A stretch of 64,000 nt of DNA from Algoriphagus terrigena DSM 22685 (GTDB lineage: Bacteria > Bacteroidota > Bacteroidia > Cytophagales > Cyclobacteriaceae), in contig NZ_AUBW01000020.1 in assembly GCF_000429445.1 (NCBI RefSeq), positions 62,001 to 126,000 on the forward strand. Reading direction: 5' to 3'. How positions within the stretch are numbered: the first letter of the stretch is position 1; each line of letters starts with the position of its first letter. Made by a program: the position numbers and the translations under genes. Below the pieces are notes generated by a model. The model did no database searches, had not been told where the DNA came from, and worked only from the letters and a program-made list of their open reading frames with translations. Positions 8,695 to 18,101 of the stretch are shown here, one piece after another.

Positions 8695-8765
8695 TTTTTT
8701 TGGGGAGAATACTGGTTTTCAGGTTTTTCTCCTAACTTGATTTCCTAAACAGATCGCTTTTGGCT

Positions 8766-9083
8766 ATGACTAAGAAGAAATCCACCACCGAAGACATCGA
8801 GGAAGTTCTCCAGGAAATAGGAGGTAAAATCGAGGAGTTAGTCAAAAAAGGAGCCGAGGCAGGCAGCGAGGTAAAAGAGGAGATCGAGCAGAGGATCAAG
8901 GATCTGAAAGAGAACAAGACCAGCCTGGAAGAGGAGCTGCGCAAAGGCAAGGAAATGCTTGCCCGCGAATTCAAGGAAAAGAAGGAAGAAATGGATCCGA
9001 AGATCCAGGAATCCAAAGGATTTTTGAAGGAATCACTTCGCCAATTCGGACTAGCCGTCAAAGCGATTCTTGGAAAGAAATAG
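8766..9083 (+). CDS. Small highly charged helical protein
   Basis: A 105-residue protein, very rich in Lys and Glu and predicted to be almost entirely helical with coiled-coil or amphipathic character (for example EEIEQRIKDLKENKTSLEEEL). There is no signal peptide or clear membrane segment; the C-terminus (LRQFGLAVKAILGKK) is amphipathic. I do not recognise a named family; it resembles the charged tails of YtxH or apolipoprotein-like proteins. The ATG at 8766 is preferred over a TTG two codons upstream. It follows the ABC exporter by 71 bp and may be co-transcribed with it. Confidence 0.65.
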   Translation: MTKKKSTTEDIEEVLQEIGGKIEELVKKGAEAGSEVKEEIEQRIKDLKENKTSLEEELRKGKEMLAREFKEKKEEMDPKIQESKGFLKESLRQFGLAVKAILGKK

Positions 9084-9201
9084 ACGACGGTTCGTAGATC
9101 GGTTGAAAAATCATTGGTTGTTGTGTCTATGGGCGGAAGAGGATGTGTGGACGCTACAGCGTTTGTTTGGGGAAATTCTAAATACTTACTGAAAACGAAA
9201 A

Positions 9202-9230
9202 AAAACCGCAAAGTTAATCTCTGCGGCTTT
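9202..9230 (-). terminator. Terminator of the dipeptidyl peptidase gene
   Basis: AAAACCGCA (9202-9210) pairs with TGCGGCTTT (9222-9230), a 9-bp stem with one G-T pair. On the minus strand it is followed by a T-rich run. It lies 20 bp beyond the stop of the peptidase gene. Confidence 0.7.
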
Positions 9231-9250
9231 TTAGAGTTAAATACGGGCGA

Positions 9251-11437
9251 TTACAGTTTTTCTTTCAGAAAATCGGTCATCTGAGTATAGAGATGCCAAG
9301 TGGTATTGCCTCCATAGATCCCGTGATTTTTGTTGGGATAGTAGAAGGTCTCAAACTGCTTATCGGCTGTGATCAGGGCATTGACCAAGTCCACGGAATT
9401 TTGGAAGTGGACGTTGTCATCGCCGGTGCCGTGAATGAGGAGGAAGTTGCCTCTCAGCTGGTTGACGTGGTTGATCGGGCTGTTGTTGTCATATCCAGCG
9501 GCGTTGAGTTGAGGAGTCTGCAAATAGCGCTCGGTGTAGATTGTGTCATAATATCTCCAGGTCGTCACCGGAGCGACAGCGATGGCTGTCTTGAATACGT
9601 CATTGCCGATCATCAGCGCAAGCGAAGACATGTATCCGCCATAGGACCAGCCCCAGATTCCGATTCTGGCGGCATCTACGAACGGCATCTTGGCGAAATG
9701 CTTCGCTCCCTCGATCTGATCGATTGTTTCCAATTTACCGAGGTTGGCGTAGGTCGAGTGCTTAAAGTCACGACCTCTGCCGCCGGTGCCGCGGTTGTCG
9801 ATGCAGGCAATGATGTACCCTTCGGCAGCGAGTTGCTGGTGCCAAAAATCACGCAGGCCTCCCCAGCCGTTCAGCACGTTTTGGGAACCTGGACCGCCAT
9901 ACACATACATCAGCAGCGGATACTTTTTGTTGGGGTCAAAGTCTGCAGGCTTTAGAATATAGCCATATAGAGACGTGCCGTCGACGGTTGGGAAGCTGAA
10001 AAACTCCTTTTTTCCAAGAGCCAGACCAGCCACTCGATCCCGCAAAACTATGTTGTCTTCGAGCACTTTGATTTCTTTGCCGGACGCGTCATGGAGACTG
10101 ACCGTCACCGGAGTATCGGCGGTCGAGTAGTAGTCAATGTAGAATTTCCGGTCTGAGCTCATGTTGACAGAATGGGTTCCCTTGTCCGGAGAGAGGACTT
10201 TTTTGCCTTTTCCGTCCAGATTGATCACGTAGAAGTTGCGCTCCAGCGGAGAAGCTTCGGTAGAGAGGTAGTAGATTTTCTTGGCTTTTTCATCCACCCC
10301 AACCATCGCAGACACTTCCCAATTTCCAGCCGTGATCTGCCGGATTAGCGTCCCGTCAAGATTGTGGTGGTAGATGTGTTTGAAGCCATCTTGCTCTGAA
10401 GTCCGGATGAATGTTTTGCCATCGCTCAAGTATTGGAGATCGTCGTTGTATTCGAGATCCACGTAGGTTTTGGACGTCTCGGAGATGATCAGTTTGCTCG
10501 CTCCAGTACTTGCATCCGCATGGAAAAGATCAAGCTGGTTTTGGAGGCGGTTTAGCCGGATAAAAGCAAGTGTGTTGGCTTCTTTCGTCCAATAGATTCT
10601 CGGAAGGTAGATGTCCGTTTCTGTTCCTGCATCCACTTTTTGAGTTTTGCCGGAGGCCAAATCATACACATGGATGCTGACTGTGGAGTTCTTCTCCCCG
10701 GCTTTTGGGTATTTGAATTTGTAATCCTTTGGATACAGGGATCCCCAGAGCTGCATGTTGTACTCCGGAACCTGGCTTTCGTCAAAGCGGATAAAGGCAA
10801 TTTTCTTTCCATCCGTTGACCATTTGAAAGCTTGGGCCATCGAAAACTCCTCTTCGTACACCCAGTCCGCTGATCCGTTGATGACCTTGTTCCACTCCCC
10901 GTCGGTTGTGATTTGCGTGAGCTTGTCGCTGATCAGATCCACCATGTATAGGTTGTTTTCTTTCACAAAAGCAACCTTGTTGTTGTCAGGAGAGAGGGTT
11001 GCATAGGAGATTTTCTCTCCGTTCATCAGTTGCTGCTTTTCGCCGGAGGCCATGTCGACTACGTAAAAAATCCCTTTAGACGAACGTCTATAGATAGCTT
11101 CCACATCTGTAGCGATCAAAGCTTTGGATTCATCAGCATTGAAGGAATAGGAAGAGAAATTGACTCCCAACGCCCGCCCGTCCAGCAAAACGCCGGATTC
11201 CTCACCGGTTGCGACGTTGATTTTTACCACGACAGGAGCTCCATTTCGAACAATCTGAGAGCTGTAAAACTGCCCGTCTTTCATCCAGTTGATCCCCGAA
11301 ACTGTTTTTTGGTCGAAGGTTCCCTTTTTGAAAACGTCCTCCATGGTTACTTTTTTCAGACCTTGCGCCTGCGAGATAATTGACGCGCCCACCGAGCAAA
11401 TCAGGGCAAGGCACAGAAGTTTCCAACTTTTAATCAT
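9251..11437 (-). CDS. Secreted S9 family prolyl peptidase (dipeptidyl peptidase IV type)
   Basis: A 728-residue exported serine peptidase. The signal peptide is MIKSWKLLCLALICSVGASI ending near SQAQG. An N-terminal beta-propeller covers about residues 70-480, with the DPP-IV phrase DWVYEEEF. The C-terminal alpha/beta hydrolase has Ser598 in GWSYGG, Asp673 in GTGDDNVHFQ and His705 in NKNHG. It should remove X-Pro dipeptides from peptides in the periplasm or at the cell surface. The frame is open 55 codons further upstream, but the ATG at 11437 begins a clear signal peptide. It is divergent from ddl. Confidence 0.92.
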   Translation of the reverse strand: MIKSWKLLCLALICSVGASIISQAQGLKKVTMEDVFKKGTFDQKTVSGINWMKDGQFYSSQIVRNGAPVVVKINVATGEESGVLLDGRALGVNFSSYSFNADESKALIATDVEAIYRRSSKGIFYVVDMASGEKQQLMNGEKISYATLSPDNNKVAFVKENNLYMVDLISDKLTQITTDGEWNKVINGSADWVYEEEFSMAQAFKWSTDGKKIAFIRFDESQVPEYNMQLWGSLYPKDYKFKYPKAGEKNSTVSIHVYDLASGKTQKVDAGTETDIYLPRIYWTKEANTLAFIRLNRLQNQLDLFHADASTGASKLIISETSKTYVDLEYNDDLQYLSDGKTFIRTSEQDGFKHIYHHNLDGTLIRQITAGNWEVSAMVGVDEKAKKIYYLSTEASPLERNFYVINLDGKGKKVLSPDKGTHSVNMSSDRKFYIDYYSTADTPVTVSLHDASGKEIKVLEDNIVLRDRVAGLALGKKEFFSFPTVDGTSLYGYILKPADFDPNKKYPLLMYVYGGPGSQNVLNGWGGLRDFWHQQLAAEGYIIACIDNRGTGGRGRDFKHSTYANLGKLETIDQIEGAKHFAKMPFVDAARIGIWGWSYGGYMSSLALMIGNDVFKTAIAVAPVTTWRYYDTIYTERYLQTPQLNAAGYDNNSPINHVNQLRGNFLLIHGTGDDNVHFQNSVDLVNALITADKQFETFYYPNKNHGIYGGNTTWHLYTQMTDFLKEKL

Positions 11438-11589
11438 AACAATCTTATTTGGGTTGAACAGGTGAATTTCAGGGGACGAATATAGGAAACCTCCCGAAAA
11501 CCTGTGGAGGGATTTAGGTGGCCGTTTTGGGAAAAACCTTGGAGGGTTAAGAGAAAATAGCCTATTTCGCAGTACAAATTTTTCGTGCC

Positions 11590-12576
11590 ATGAAGAAGAC
11601 AATTGCCCTCGTGACCGGTGGTTTTACCGGTGAATCAGTCATCTCGCTGAAAAGCGCCGCCGTAGTCGAAAAGACGATCGATCGGGAGAAATACGAGGTG
11701 TATAAGATCTTTGTTTACCCAGGAGATTGGCATTATTTGAATTCCGGCGGGGAGAAAATCCCGGTGAATCTAAACGACTTTAGTATCAGCTTAGGTGATG
11801 AAAAGATCACTTTTGACGGCGTATTCAATATTCTTCACGGTTCGCCGGGCGAAGACGGTAAGCTTGCCGGCTACTTTGATATGCTCGGGATTCCCTACAC
11901 CACCTGCGATCAGCTGACTTCGGCGATCACGATGAATAAAGGATACACCAAGGCAATCGTGCAGGATATTCCCGAACTGAACGTAGCTCAATCTGTTCAG
12001 CTTTTTGAAAAAAGCCGTGAAAACGTCCAGAGAATACAAGCCGAACTTGCGCTGCCTCTCTTTATCAAACCCAACAACGGAGGAAGCTCCATCGGCATGA
12101 GCAAGGTAAAAACTTGGGAAGAACTACCGGAGGCCTTGGAAAAGGCCTTTGCCGAAGACAAGCAAGTGCTCGTGGAGGAGTTTGTATCCGGGCGGGAGTT
12201 TTCGATAGGAGTGTTCAAGGGAAAAGGCAAGATCACCGTCTTGCCAGCCACTGAAATCGTGAGCAGCAAGGAGTTTTTTGACTACGAAGCGAAGTATGTC
12301 CCCGGAGTGGCGGAGGAGATCACGCCCGGTAGGATGAGTGCCGAAGAAGGGGCATGCGTCGGTCAGATTGTGGCCAAAGTCTATGAAAAACTCAACTGCA
12401 AAGGAGCCGTTAGGGTGGATTATTTCCTCCAACACGAGACCGGAAAATTCTATTTCATCGAGATCAACACCGTACCGGGACAGACCGAAACCAGCCTGAT
12501 TTCCCAGCAAGTGAGAGCAACCGGGATGGAGGTCAAGGAGTTTTATACCGAGTTGATAGAGGAGATGTTTTCCTGA
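11590..12576 (+). CDS. ddl: D-alanine--D-alanine ligase
   Basis: A 328-residue ATP-grasp ligase making the D-Ala-D-Ala dipeptide of peptidoglycan. It has N-terminal VTGGFTGESVISLKSA, the HGSPGEDG loop near residue 87, the ATP-grasp core PLFIKPNNGGSSIGMSKV and VLVEEFVSGREFSIG, and metal-binding YFIEINTVPGQT near the C-terminus. Length and motifs are normal. The stop codon merges with a 14-bp tandem repeat, then a terminator. Confidence 0.94.
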   Translation: MKKTIALVTGGFTGESVISLKSAAVVEKTIDREKYEVYKIFVYPGDWHYLNSGGEKIPVNLNDFSISLGDEKITFDGVFNILHGSPGEDGKLAGYFDMLGIPYTTCDQLTSAITMNKGYTKAIVQDIPELNVAQSVQLFEKSRENVQRIQAELALPLFIKPNNGGSSIGMSKVKTWEELPEALEKAFAEDKQVLVEEFVSGREFSIGVFKGKGKITVLPATEIVSSKEFFDYEAKYVPGVAEEITPGRMSAEEGACVGQIVAKVYEKLNCKGAVRVDYFLQHETGKFYFIEINTVPGQTETSLISQQVRATGMEVKEFYTELIEEMFS

Positions 12577-12631
12577 GAGTCAAGAATCGAGAGTCAAGAA
12601 CCTAGAGTCTAGAATCGAAGCTAAGAATCAA
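12576..12631 (+). repeat. Four degenerate 14-bp tandem repeats behind ddl
   Basis: Units are AGAGTCAAGAATCG (12576-12589), AGAGTCAAGAACCT (12590-12603), AGAGTCTAGAATCG (12604-12617) and the more diverged AAGCTAAGAATCAA (12618-12631). The period is exactly 14 bp and the array begins at the last base of the ddl stop codon. No reading frame or known regulatory function is evident. Confidence 0.75.
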
Positions 12632-12632
12632 G

Positions 12633-12662
12633 AAAGCCCGGATTGGAAGATCCAGGCTTTTT
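12633..12662 (+). terminator. Terminator of ddl
   Basis: AAAGCC-C-GGAT (12633-12643) pairs with ATCC-A-GGCTTT (12650-12660), a stem with one internal mismatch, followed by TT and an AT-rich run. It lies directly after the tandem repeats. Confidence 0.65.
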
Positions 12663-12708
12663 AATTTGAAGAAATTGAAAATCTAAGAACCAAGGGGGAC
12701 AAGTCCTG

Positions 12709-12737
12709 ATCCCCAAAAAGACGTATTTTTTGGGGAT
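12709..12737 (-). terminator. Hairpin behind glpF, with an overlapping alternative hairpin
   Basis: ATCCCCAAAAA (12709-12719) pairs perfectly with TTTTTGGGGAT (12727-12737). The stem has its own T run but little T tract behind it, so termination is likely but not certain. The CCCC of the left arm can instead pair with a GGGG at 12694-12698 that encloses a GGAC/GTCC mini-stem (12697-12706), so two structures compete. Confidence 0.5.
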
Positions 12738-12760
12738 TACGATCGCCAAAAAAACATTTT

Positions 12761-13495
12761 CTAGCTTCCCACTACCAGGTACAATCCGGCCGCCAGTGCA
12801 CACCCGATGATCGGGCCAACAATCGGTACCCAGGCATATCCCCAGTCCGAACTTCCTTTTCCTTTGATTGGCAAAATCTGATGCATAATCCTCGGGCCGA
12901 GATCCCGTGCAGGATTGATCGCATAGCCAGTAGTCCCTCCCAAGGCGAGTCCAATCACCCAAACCAAAAAAGCGACCGGTACCGCGCCCACAGAACCCAA
13001 GCCGATTGGAGTTCCGGAGGCGTCTTCCATCTTGGCTCCGGAGATGTACAGGATCACAAAAATCAAGACAAAAGTTCCTAAGATTTCGGAGGTCACGCTG
13101 GTGTTGAAATTGCGAATGGCAGGATCTGTGCAAAACGGAGCGCGTTTTAAGCCGGGATCTTTTTCAAGATCGAAGTGGTCGCGGTACATGAGCCAAGCCA
13201 AAAAAGAACCCAACATCGCTCCTCCGATCTGAGCCAAGATATACCCAGGAGCCAAAGCCCAATCAAACTTCCCGGCGATCCCGAGACCGACCGTCACGGC
13301 CGGATTGAGATGTGCGCCGCTGGATGGCCCGGCGATTACGACACCGCAAAATACTGCCAGCGCCCAGGCCGTCGTGATTGCGATGAGTCCACCGCCATTT
13401 CCCTTGGTTTGGGGCAAAACGACGTTTGCGACCACGCCGGATCCCAATAAAATGAGGACTCCTGTCCCGATAAATTCTGCGATATATGGATTCAT
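12761..13495 (-). CDS. glpF: Glycerol uptake facilitator (MIP/aquaglyceroporin)
   Basis: A 244-residue six-helix channel with both Asn-Pro-Ala boxes, NPA at 64-66 (SGAHLNPAVTVG) and 194-196 (YAINPARDLGP). The Asp198 after the second NPAR is the residue typical of glycerol facilitators rather than water-selective aquaporins. It sits at the end of glpD-glpK-glpF, so glycerol is the likely solute. It starts 66 bp after glpK. Confidence 0.93.
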   Translation of the reverse strand: MNPYIAEFIGTGVLILLGSGVVANVVLPQTKGNGGGLIAITTAWALAVFCGVVIAGPSSGAHLNPAVTVGLGIAGKFDWALAPGYILAQIGGAMLGSFLAWLMYRDHFDLEKDPGLKRAPFCTDPAIRNFNTSVTSEILGTFVLIFVILYISGAKMEDASGTPIGLGSVGAVPVAFLVWVIGLALGGTTGYAINPARDLGPRIMHQILPIKGKGSSDWGYAWVPIVGPIIGCALAAGLYLVVGS

Positions 13496-13561
13496 CCTGT
13501 TTTTTTGTGTCTGTGGGGTTTTGAGGCAGCTTGATGCTGCTTTTGAAATTTTTGCCCTTGA

Positions 13562-15061
13562 TTATTCGATCCAGTTTTTGGAACGTTCCACTGCTTTGTG
13601 CCAGAAGTGGATCAGTTTTTCCCGTTTCTCGTCCGGCATTTCAGGCTGGAAACTCCGGTCGGCGGTCCAAAGCTCCTGAAGCTCTTCCCGGTTTTTCCAA
13701 AATCCAACTGCCAATCCAGCCAAGAATGCTGCACCGATCGCTGTGGTTTCGATGATCTTTGGCCGCTTGATTTCACAGTCAAGTAGGTCCGCTTGGAATT
13801 GCATCAGGAAATTGTTGGCAGTCGCCCCGCCGTCCACCCGAAGCTCCTGAGTGGGTTTTCCGCTGTCTTTTTCCATGGCCTTGAGCACGTCGTAGACTTG
13901 GTAGGCGATGGCTTCCAAGGCAGCCCGGGTCATGTGGGCAATCGTAGTTCCCCGGGTAATTCCAAAAAATGCCCCTCTTGCATCCTGATCCCAGTGTGGC
14001 GCGCCCAGTCCTGATAGTGCGGGGACAAAATACACGTGGTCGTTATCTTCCAGACTGGCCGCCAACTTTTCTGTTTCGGATGCTTTTTTGAAAAGCTCCA
14101 GTCCGTCGCGAAGCCACTGGACAGCTGCTCCGCCGATGAAGACCGAACCTTCCAGCGCGTAGTTGATCTCATCGCCGATCTTCCAGGCTACGGTCGTCAA
14201 AAGTTGATTTTGAGAACGCACAGCCTCTTTGCCAGTATTCATGACGAGAAAACAGCCCGTGCCGTAGGTGGTTTTTGCCATGCCAGGCTCCGTGCAAAGC
14301 TGACCAAAAAGCGCCGCCTGCTGATCGCCTGCAACTCCGGCGATGGGGATTTTGACGCTCAGAACATCCCCCGTAGTCTCACAGAAAATCTCGCTGCAGG
14401 ACTTGACTTCGGGAAGCATGGACTTTGGGATTTCGAACAGATCCAACAGCTCCTGATCCCATTCCTGAGAATGGATGTTGAAAAGCATCGTCCGGCTCGC
14501 GTTGGTGATGTCGGTCAGGTGTTCTCTTCCTGTACTCAGCTTCCAGATCAGCCAGGAGTCTACCGTGCCAAAGGCCAATTCTCCGGCCTCTGCACGCTCC
14601 CGCGCGCCTTTCACATTCTCCAAGATCCATCGGACTTTGGTGGCAGAAAAATACGCATCGATGATCAGCCCGGTCTTGGAGGCAATTTTTTCAGAAAGTC
14701 CTTTTTCTTTGAGCTCATTGCAAAAAGCCGCGGTCCGCCGATCCTGCCAGACGATCGCTTTGTGGATTGGTTTGCCGGTCTTCCTGTCCCAGACAATGGT
14801 CGTCTCCCGCTGATTGGTGATGCCGATGGCGGCGATCTGATCCGCCCGGATGTCTTTGTTGACGAGGGACTCGATCATGACTGAGGATTGGCTGGTCCAG
14901 ATCTCATTGGCGTCGTGCTCGACCCAGCCTTGATTTGGAAAAAATTGCTTGAATTCCTTTTGGGCGACGGAGACGATCTGGCCCTTTTTGTCAAAAATAA
15001 TCGCTCTTGAACTGGTCGTCCCCTGGTCGAGCGCCATCAGGTACGGTTTGTCTTGGGTCAT
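13562..15061 (-). CDS. glpK: Glycerol kinase
   Basis: A 499-residue FGGY-family kinase converting glycerol to sn-glycerol 3-phosphate. The phosphate-1 loop is DQGTTSSRA (residues 12-20). Other family motifs are [32 protein letters not shown], and the C-terminal adenosine motif [15 protein letters not shown]. Length is standard. It lies between glpD upstream and glpF downstream. Confidence 0.96.
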   Translation of the reverse strand: MTQDKPYLMALDQGTTSSRAIIFDKKGQIVSVAQKEFKQFFPNQGWVEHDANEIWTSQSSVMIESLVNKDIRADQIAAIGITNQRETTIVWDRKTGKPIHKAIVWQDRRTAAFCNELKEKGLSEKIASKTGLIIDAYFSATKVRWILENVKGARERAEAGELAFGTVDSWLIWKLSTGREHLTDITNASRTMLFNIHSQEWDQELLDLFEIPKSMLPEVKSCSEIFCETTGDVLSVKIPIAGVAGDQQAALFGQLCTEPGMAKTTYGTGCFLVMNTGKEAVRSQNQLLTTVAWKIGDEINYALEGSVFIGGAAVQWLRDGLELFKKASETEKLAASLEDNDHVYFVPALSGLGAPHWDQDARGAFFGITRGTTIAHMTRAALEAIAYQVYDVLKAMEKDSGKPTQELRVDGGATANNFLMQFQADLLDCEIKRPKIIETTAIGAAFLAGLAVGFWKNREELQELWTADRSFQPEMPDEKREKLIHFWHKAVERSKNWIE

Positions 15062-15219
15062 TGTTCTTGGGTTTACGGTATTCTATTCATGTTTATCAGC
15101 AATCCCTCTAGTAGTGAGATTTGGTTTTCCAAACGCACCAAAAAACCGAAGTGGCGCATCTTTAGAGATTATCAAATCATAGGCGTCGCTTAGATCGGCC
15201 AAGCAAACGATTTAAGAAA

Positions 15220-16794
15220 TCAGCTTCCCTTTGGCTTAATCAGGTATTTTTCTCCGACTAGTTGAAAATCCTCCAGCTCTTTTTCGATCCAGCCGGGAGT
15301 TTTATTGAGCTCAACTGCCATCAAGTCTGCTACTTTTTTTGCAGAATCCAGTGCCGCTTGCGCATCCAGCATCAGCATTCGAACCCTTCTGGAAAGTACA
15401 TCTTCAACTTTAATTGCCATCTCATGCCGGACGGCCCAAACCACCTCTGCCATGATATTTGGGAAGTCAGGATGTATTTTTTCGGCCAAACTTGTGTCGG
15501 CTTTTGCCAAATCCTGGATCAATCTTGCATTCGAGCCATATACTCCCCAGTGTCCATCGGGAATGGATTTCGTGAATCCATGAAGCAAGATGTCCTTGGA
15601 AGTCGAATCGGCCAACTTCACTCCGGTGATTTTGGGGTAGTACTCGAGCGTGTCTTCCCCCATCTTGCGAAACGTTGTCCATTTACCTCCAGTGAGCGAA
15701 ACCAGTCCGCTCTCAGAGACGATGACCTTGTGCGATCGGGAGATTTCCTTGGTTTTGGTGCTGCCTTCTTTGGGCCGGGCCAGTGGCCTCAGTCCTGCGA
15801 AAACAGACTTTACATCGGCTCGGGTCGGAGTTCGCGTCAAATATCCGGCGGCTGTTTCCAGCACAAAATCGATCTCTTTTTGCAAAGCTTCCGGCTCGAG
15901 CTTTGCCTTTTCCCGAAGGGTATCGGTAGTCCCGACGACGAGTTTTCCATGCCAAGGGACTGCAAAAAGCACCCTGCCGTCACGGGTTTTTGGGATCATG
16001 AGCGCGTCGTCTCCACCCAAAAAATCGCGCTCCAATACTAGGTGAATTCCCTGGCTAGGTTGGATGGTCTTGGGTGCTTCGGGATTGTCCATTTGGAGGA
16101 TTTTGTCAGCGAATACTCCTGTGGCATTGACGACCATCCGGGCATTGATCCCGTACTTCTTTTTGGATAAAAGATCCTGCACCTGCAGCCCGCAAAGCTT
16201 GCCTGCTGCGTCTTTTTCCAGCGCGGCGACTTTGGTATAATTCAATATGCAGGCTCCGGCATGGTCCGCCGTCTGGGCAATGGCGAGTGCCAGCCGTGCA
16301 TCGTCGAATTGGCCGTCATGATAGACAATCCCTCCGAAAAGCCCTTTAGAATTGATGCCGGGCATGCGTCTCAGCGTCTCTTCTTTGGAAATATACCTTG
16401 ACGATCCAAGACTCAAATTGGCGGCCATGTAATCGTACATCTTGAGCCCAGCGCTGAATTGGACCCGATCCCAAAGCGTATATACCGGGATGATGAAAGC
16501 TTGATTTCTGGTGAGATGGGGCGCATTTTTCAGCAATCGGCCACGCTCTCGGAGCGCCTCAAGCACCAGAAAAACGTCTCCTTGGGCCAGATAGCGCACT
16601 CCTCCATGGAGAAGTTTCGTGCTGCGGCTCGAGGTGCCTTTGGCAAAATCTGCCTTTTCAAAAAGTGCTACTGAAAGTCCTCTGGAAACTGCGTCCAGCG
16701 CTACGCCCAGTCCAGACGCTCCGCCTCCAATCACGGCGACGTCCCAGATTTTATCAGAATCTTGGAGTTGTTTTAGGTTTTCTTTCCGGTCCAT
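15220..16794 (-). CDS. glpD: Aerobic glycerol-3-phosphate dehydrogenase
   Basis: A 524-residue FAD enzyme oxidising glycerol 3-phosphate to dihydroxyacetone phosphate and passing electrons to quinones at the inner membrane. The dinucleotide motif GGGASG is at 23-28, followed by FEKADFAKGTSSRSTKLLHGGVRYL, a hallmark of GlpD. It also has VPWHGKLVVGTTD and the C-terminal VWAVRHEMAIKVEDVLSRR. First of the three glycerol genes on the minus strand; 60 bp separate it from the phosphatase gene upstream. No glpR-like regulator is visible. Confidence 0.95.
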   Translation of the reverse strand: MDRKENLKQLQDSDKIWDVAVIGGGASGLGVALDAVSRGLSVALFEKADFAKGTSSRSTKLLHGGVRYLAQGDVFLVLEALRERGRLLKNAPHLTRNQAFIIPVYTLWDRVQFSAGLKMYDYMAANLSLGSSRYISKEETLRRMPGINSKGLFGGIVYHDGQFDDARLALAIAQTADHAGACILNYTKVAALEKDAAGKLCGLQVQDLLSKKKYGINARMVVNATGVFADKILQMDNPEAPKTIQPSQGIHLVLERDFLGGDDALMIPKTRDGRVLFAVPWHGKLVVGTTDTLREKAKLEPEALQKEIDFVLETAAGYLTRTPTRADVKSVFAGLRPLARPKEGSTKTKEISRSHKVIVSESGLVSLTGGKWTTFRKMGEDTLEYYPKITGVKLADSTSKDILLHGFTKSIPDGHWGVYGSNARLIQDLAKADTSLAEKIHPDFPNIMAEVVWAVRHEMAIKVEDVLSRRVRMLMLDAQAALDSAKKVADLMAVELNKTPGWIEKELEDFQLVGEKYLIKPKGS

Positions 16795-16854
16795 TTGTTC
16801 CTCGACTTGTGTTTTGAAGATAGAGGAATTGAGCCGCCAAAGAAAAAATCCGAA

Positions 16855-17352
16855 TTAAAAATCCTTGTAAACTTTTCGAATAACTGAGGATGAATTGCCT
16901 TCCAACGTGACAATATAGATGTACTCGTATTCGAGGTCGATTAAATCCGCATATTTCTCCCCATCTCCGACGAAGTAGTTGGCCAATTGACTGACTGTGT
17001 TGCTGTGGCCCACCACCAACGCATTTCCCTCCAAGTCTCTCAGCTGGGCGACCAAGGCATCGTGATTGTTGGGATCGTAGGACTCGATTTCTACTCCTGC
17101 GGCGCTTGCCGTCGGCCAGGCCGTCAATCGGGTGCGTTGGTAGTCGGTCGAGAAAATATGCTTGATGTCTTGATCCGCCAAGATCTGCGCGAGCTTTTTG
17201 GCTCTCGCCTGTCCAGCCTGCGAAAGTTCCGGATTTTGTCCTTCAAGGAGTTTTTCCGCATGTCGGACGATGTAGATGGTTTTGGGCTGATTCTGCGAAG
17301 TACAGGAAGCCAAAACCAGGATCAGGGAGAAAAGAAGGAGGAGATTTTTCAT
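16855..17352 (-). CDS. Histidine phosphatase superfamily lipoprotein
   Basis: A 165-residue protein with a lipoprotein signal ending LASC (Cys17) and a histidine-phosphatase core: the catalytic RHAEK motif with His31, and the second conserved histidine in VVGHSNTVSQL. It resembles the small SixA/phosphoglycerate-mutase-like branch, but here it should be membrane-anchored outside the cytoplasm. The substrate is unknown. It precedes glpD by 60 bp on the same strand and might be co-transcribed, but no pathway link is established. Confidence 0.85.
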   Translation of the reverse strand: MKNLLLLFSLILVLASCTSQNQPKTIYIVRHAEKLLEGQNPELSQAGQARAKKLAQILADQDIKHIFSTDYQRTRLTAWPTASAAGVEIESYDPNNHDALVAQLRDLEGNALVVGHSNTVSQLANYFVGDGEKYADLIDLEYEYIYIVTLEGNSSSVIRKVYKDF

Positions 17353-17366
17353 ATGATTTTACTTGT

Positions 17367-18101
17367 TTACCCTGAAAAGGTATTGTCCAGATGCTGGTCT
17401 TTAGCCTTGATCTCTTCAAACTCCAAGAACTGCTCCCAAAATTCCGTCTCAGGAAGTGCAGCCCGCATGTAGAGTTTTTCCTTGCGGATGGGGTGTACAA
17501 AGATCAGGTGAAACGCATGCAGATTGATGCTGGCGTCGGGATTGGGTTTTGCGAATCCATATTTCACATCTCCCCGGATCGGGCAGCCCATCGATGCCAA
17601 CTGAACCCGAATCTGATGCGGACGGCCCGAAATAGGTCGGACTTCCAGCAGCCAGTGGTCGTTCATGTAGCCGAGCGTCTTGTAGTTCAGTTCGGCCTTT
17701 TGTGAACCGGACACCTCTTTGTCGTGGGCAGTGACGACATTTTTGAATTCGTCTTTTGTCAGGTAATGGGTCAATTTGCCCTGCTCTTCTTTCGGTCTTC
17801 TCTTGACGAGCGCCCAGTAGACTTTGTGAATATCCCGCTTGCGGAACAGCTCCATCATCCGCTCCAGACCTTTGGAAGTACGCGCAAAAGCGACCAATCC
17901 GCTGACGGGGCGATCCAGCCGATGGATGGGATGGAGAAAAACGTCCCCGGGTTTGTTGTATTTGGCTCCGATATATTCTCTGCAATAGTCTGTCAGGGTT
18001 TTGTCGCCGGTTTTGTCACCCTGCACCAGGATGCCGGCGGCCTTGTTGACGATCAGGAGGTGGTTGTCCTCATAGACAACTGTAAATGGCTTCTTTTTCA
18101 T
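17367..18101 (-). CDS. RluA-family RNA pseudouridine synthase
   Basis: A 244-residue enzyme with the RluA motif PIHRLDRPVSGLVAFAR, in which Asp63 is the catalytic aspartate, followed by KVYWALV and the ISGRPHQIRVQLASMG block. There is no S4 domain. The exact uridine target (23S rRNA or tRNA) cannot be told from sequence. It lies 14 bp before the histidine-phosphatase gene on the same strand. Its leader contains a repeat shared with the acyl-CoA dehydrogenase leader at 57216-57309. Confidence 0.9.
   Translation of the reverse strand: MKKKPFTVVYEDNHLLIVNKAAGILVQGDKTGDKTLTDYCREYIGAKYNKPGDVFLHPIHRLDRPVSGLVAFARTSKGLERMMELFRKRDIHKVYWALVKRRPKEEQGKLTHYLTKDEFKNVVTAHDKEVSGSQKAELNYKTLGYMNDHWLLEVRPISGRPHQIRVQLASMGCPIRGDVKYGFAKPNPDASINLHAFHLIFVHPIRKEKLYMRAALPETEFWEQFLEFEEIKAKDQHLDNTFSG

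Noticed and set aside
14036..14884. 282-codon plus-strand frame
   Set aside because: Antisense to glycerol kinase, which is unmistakable on the other strand.
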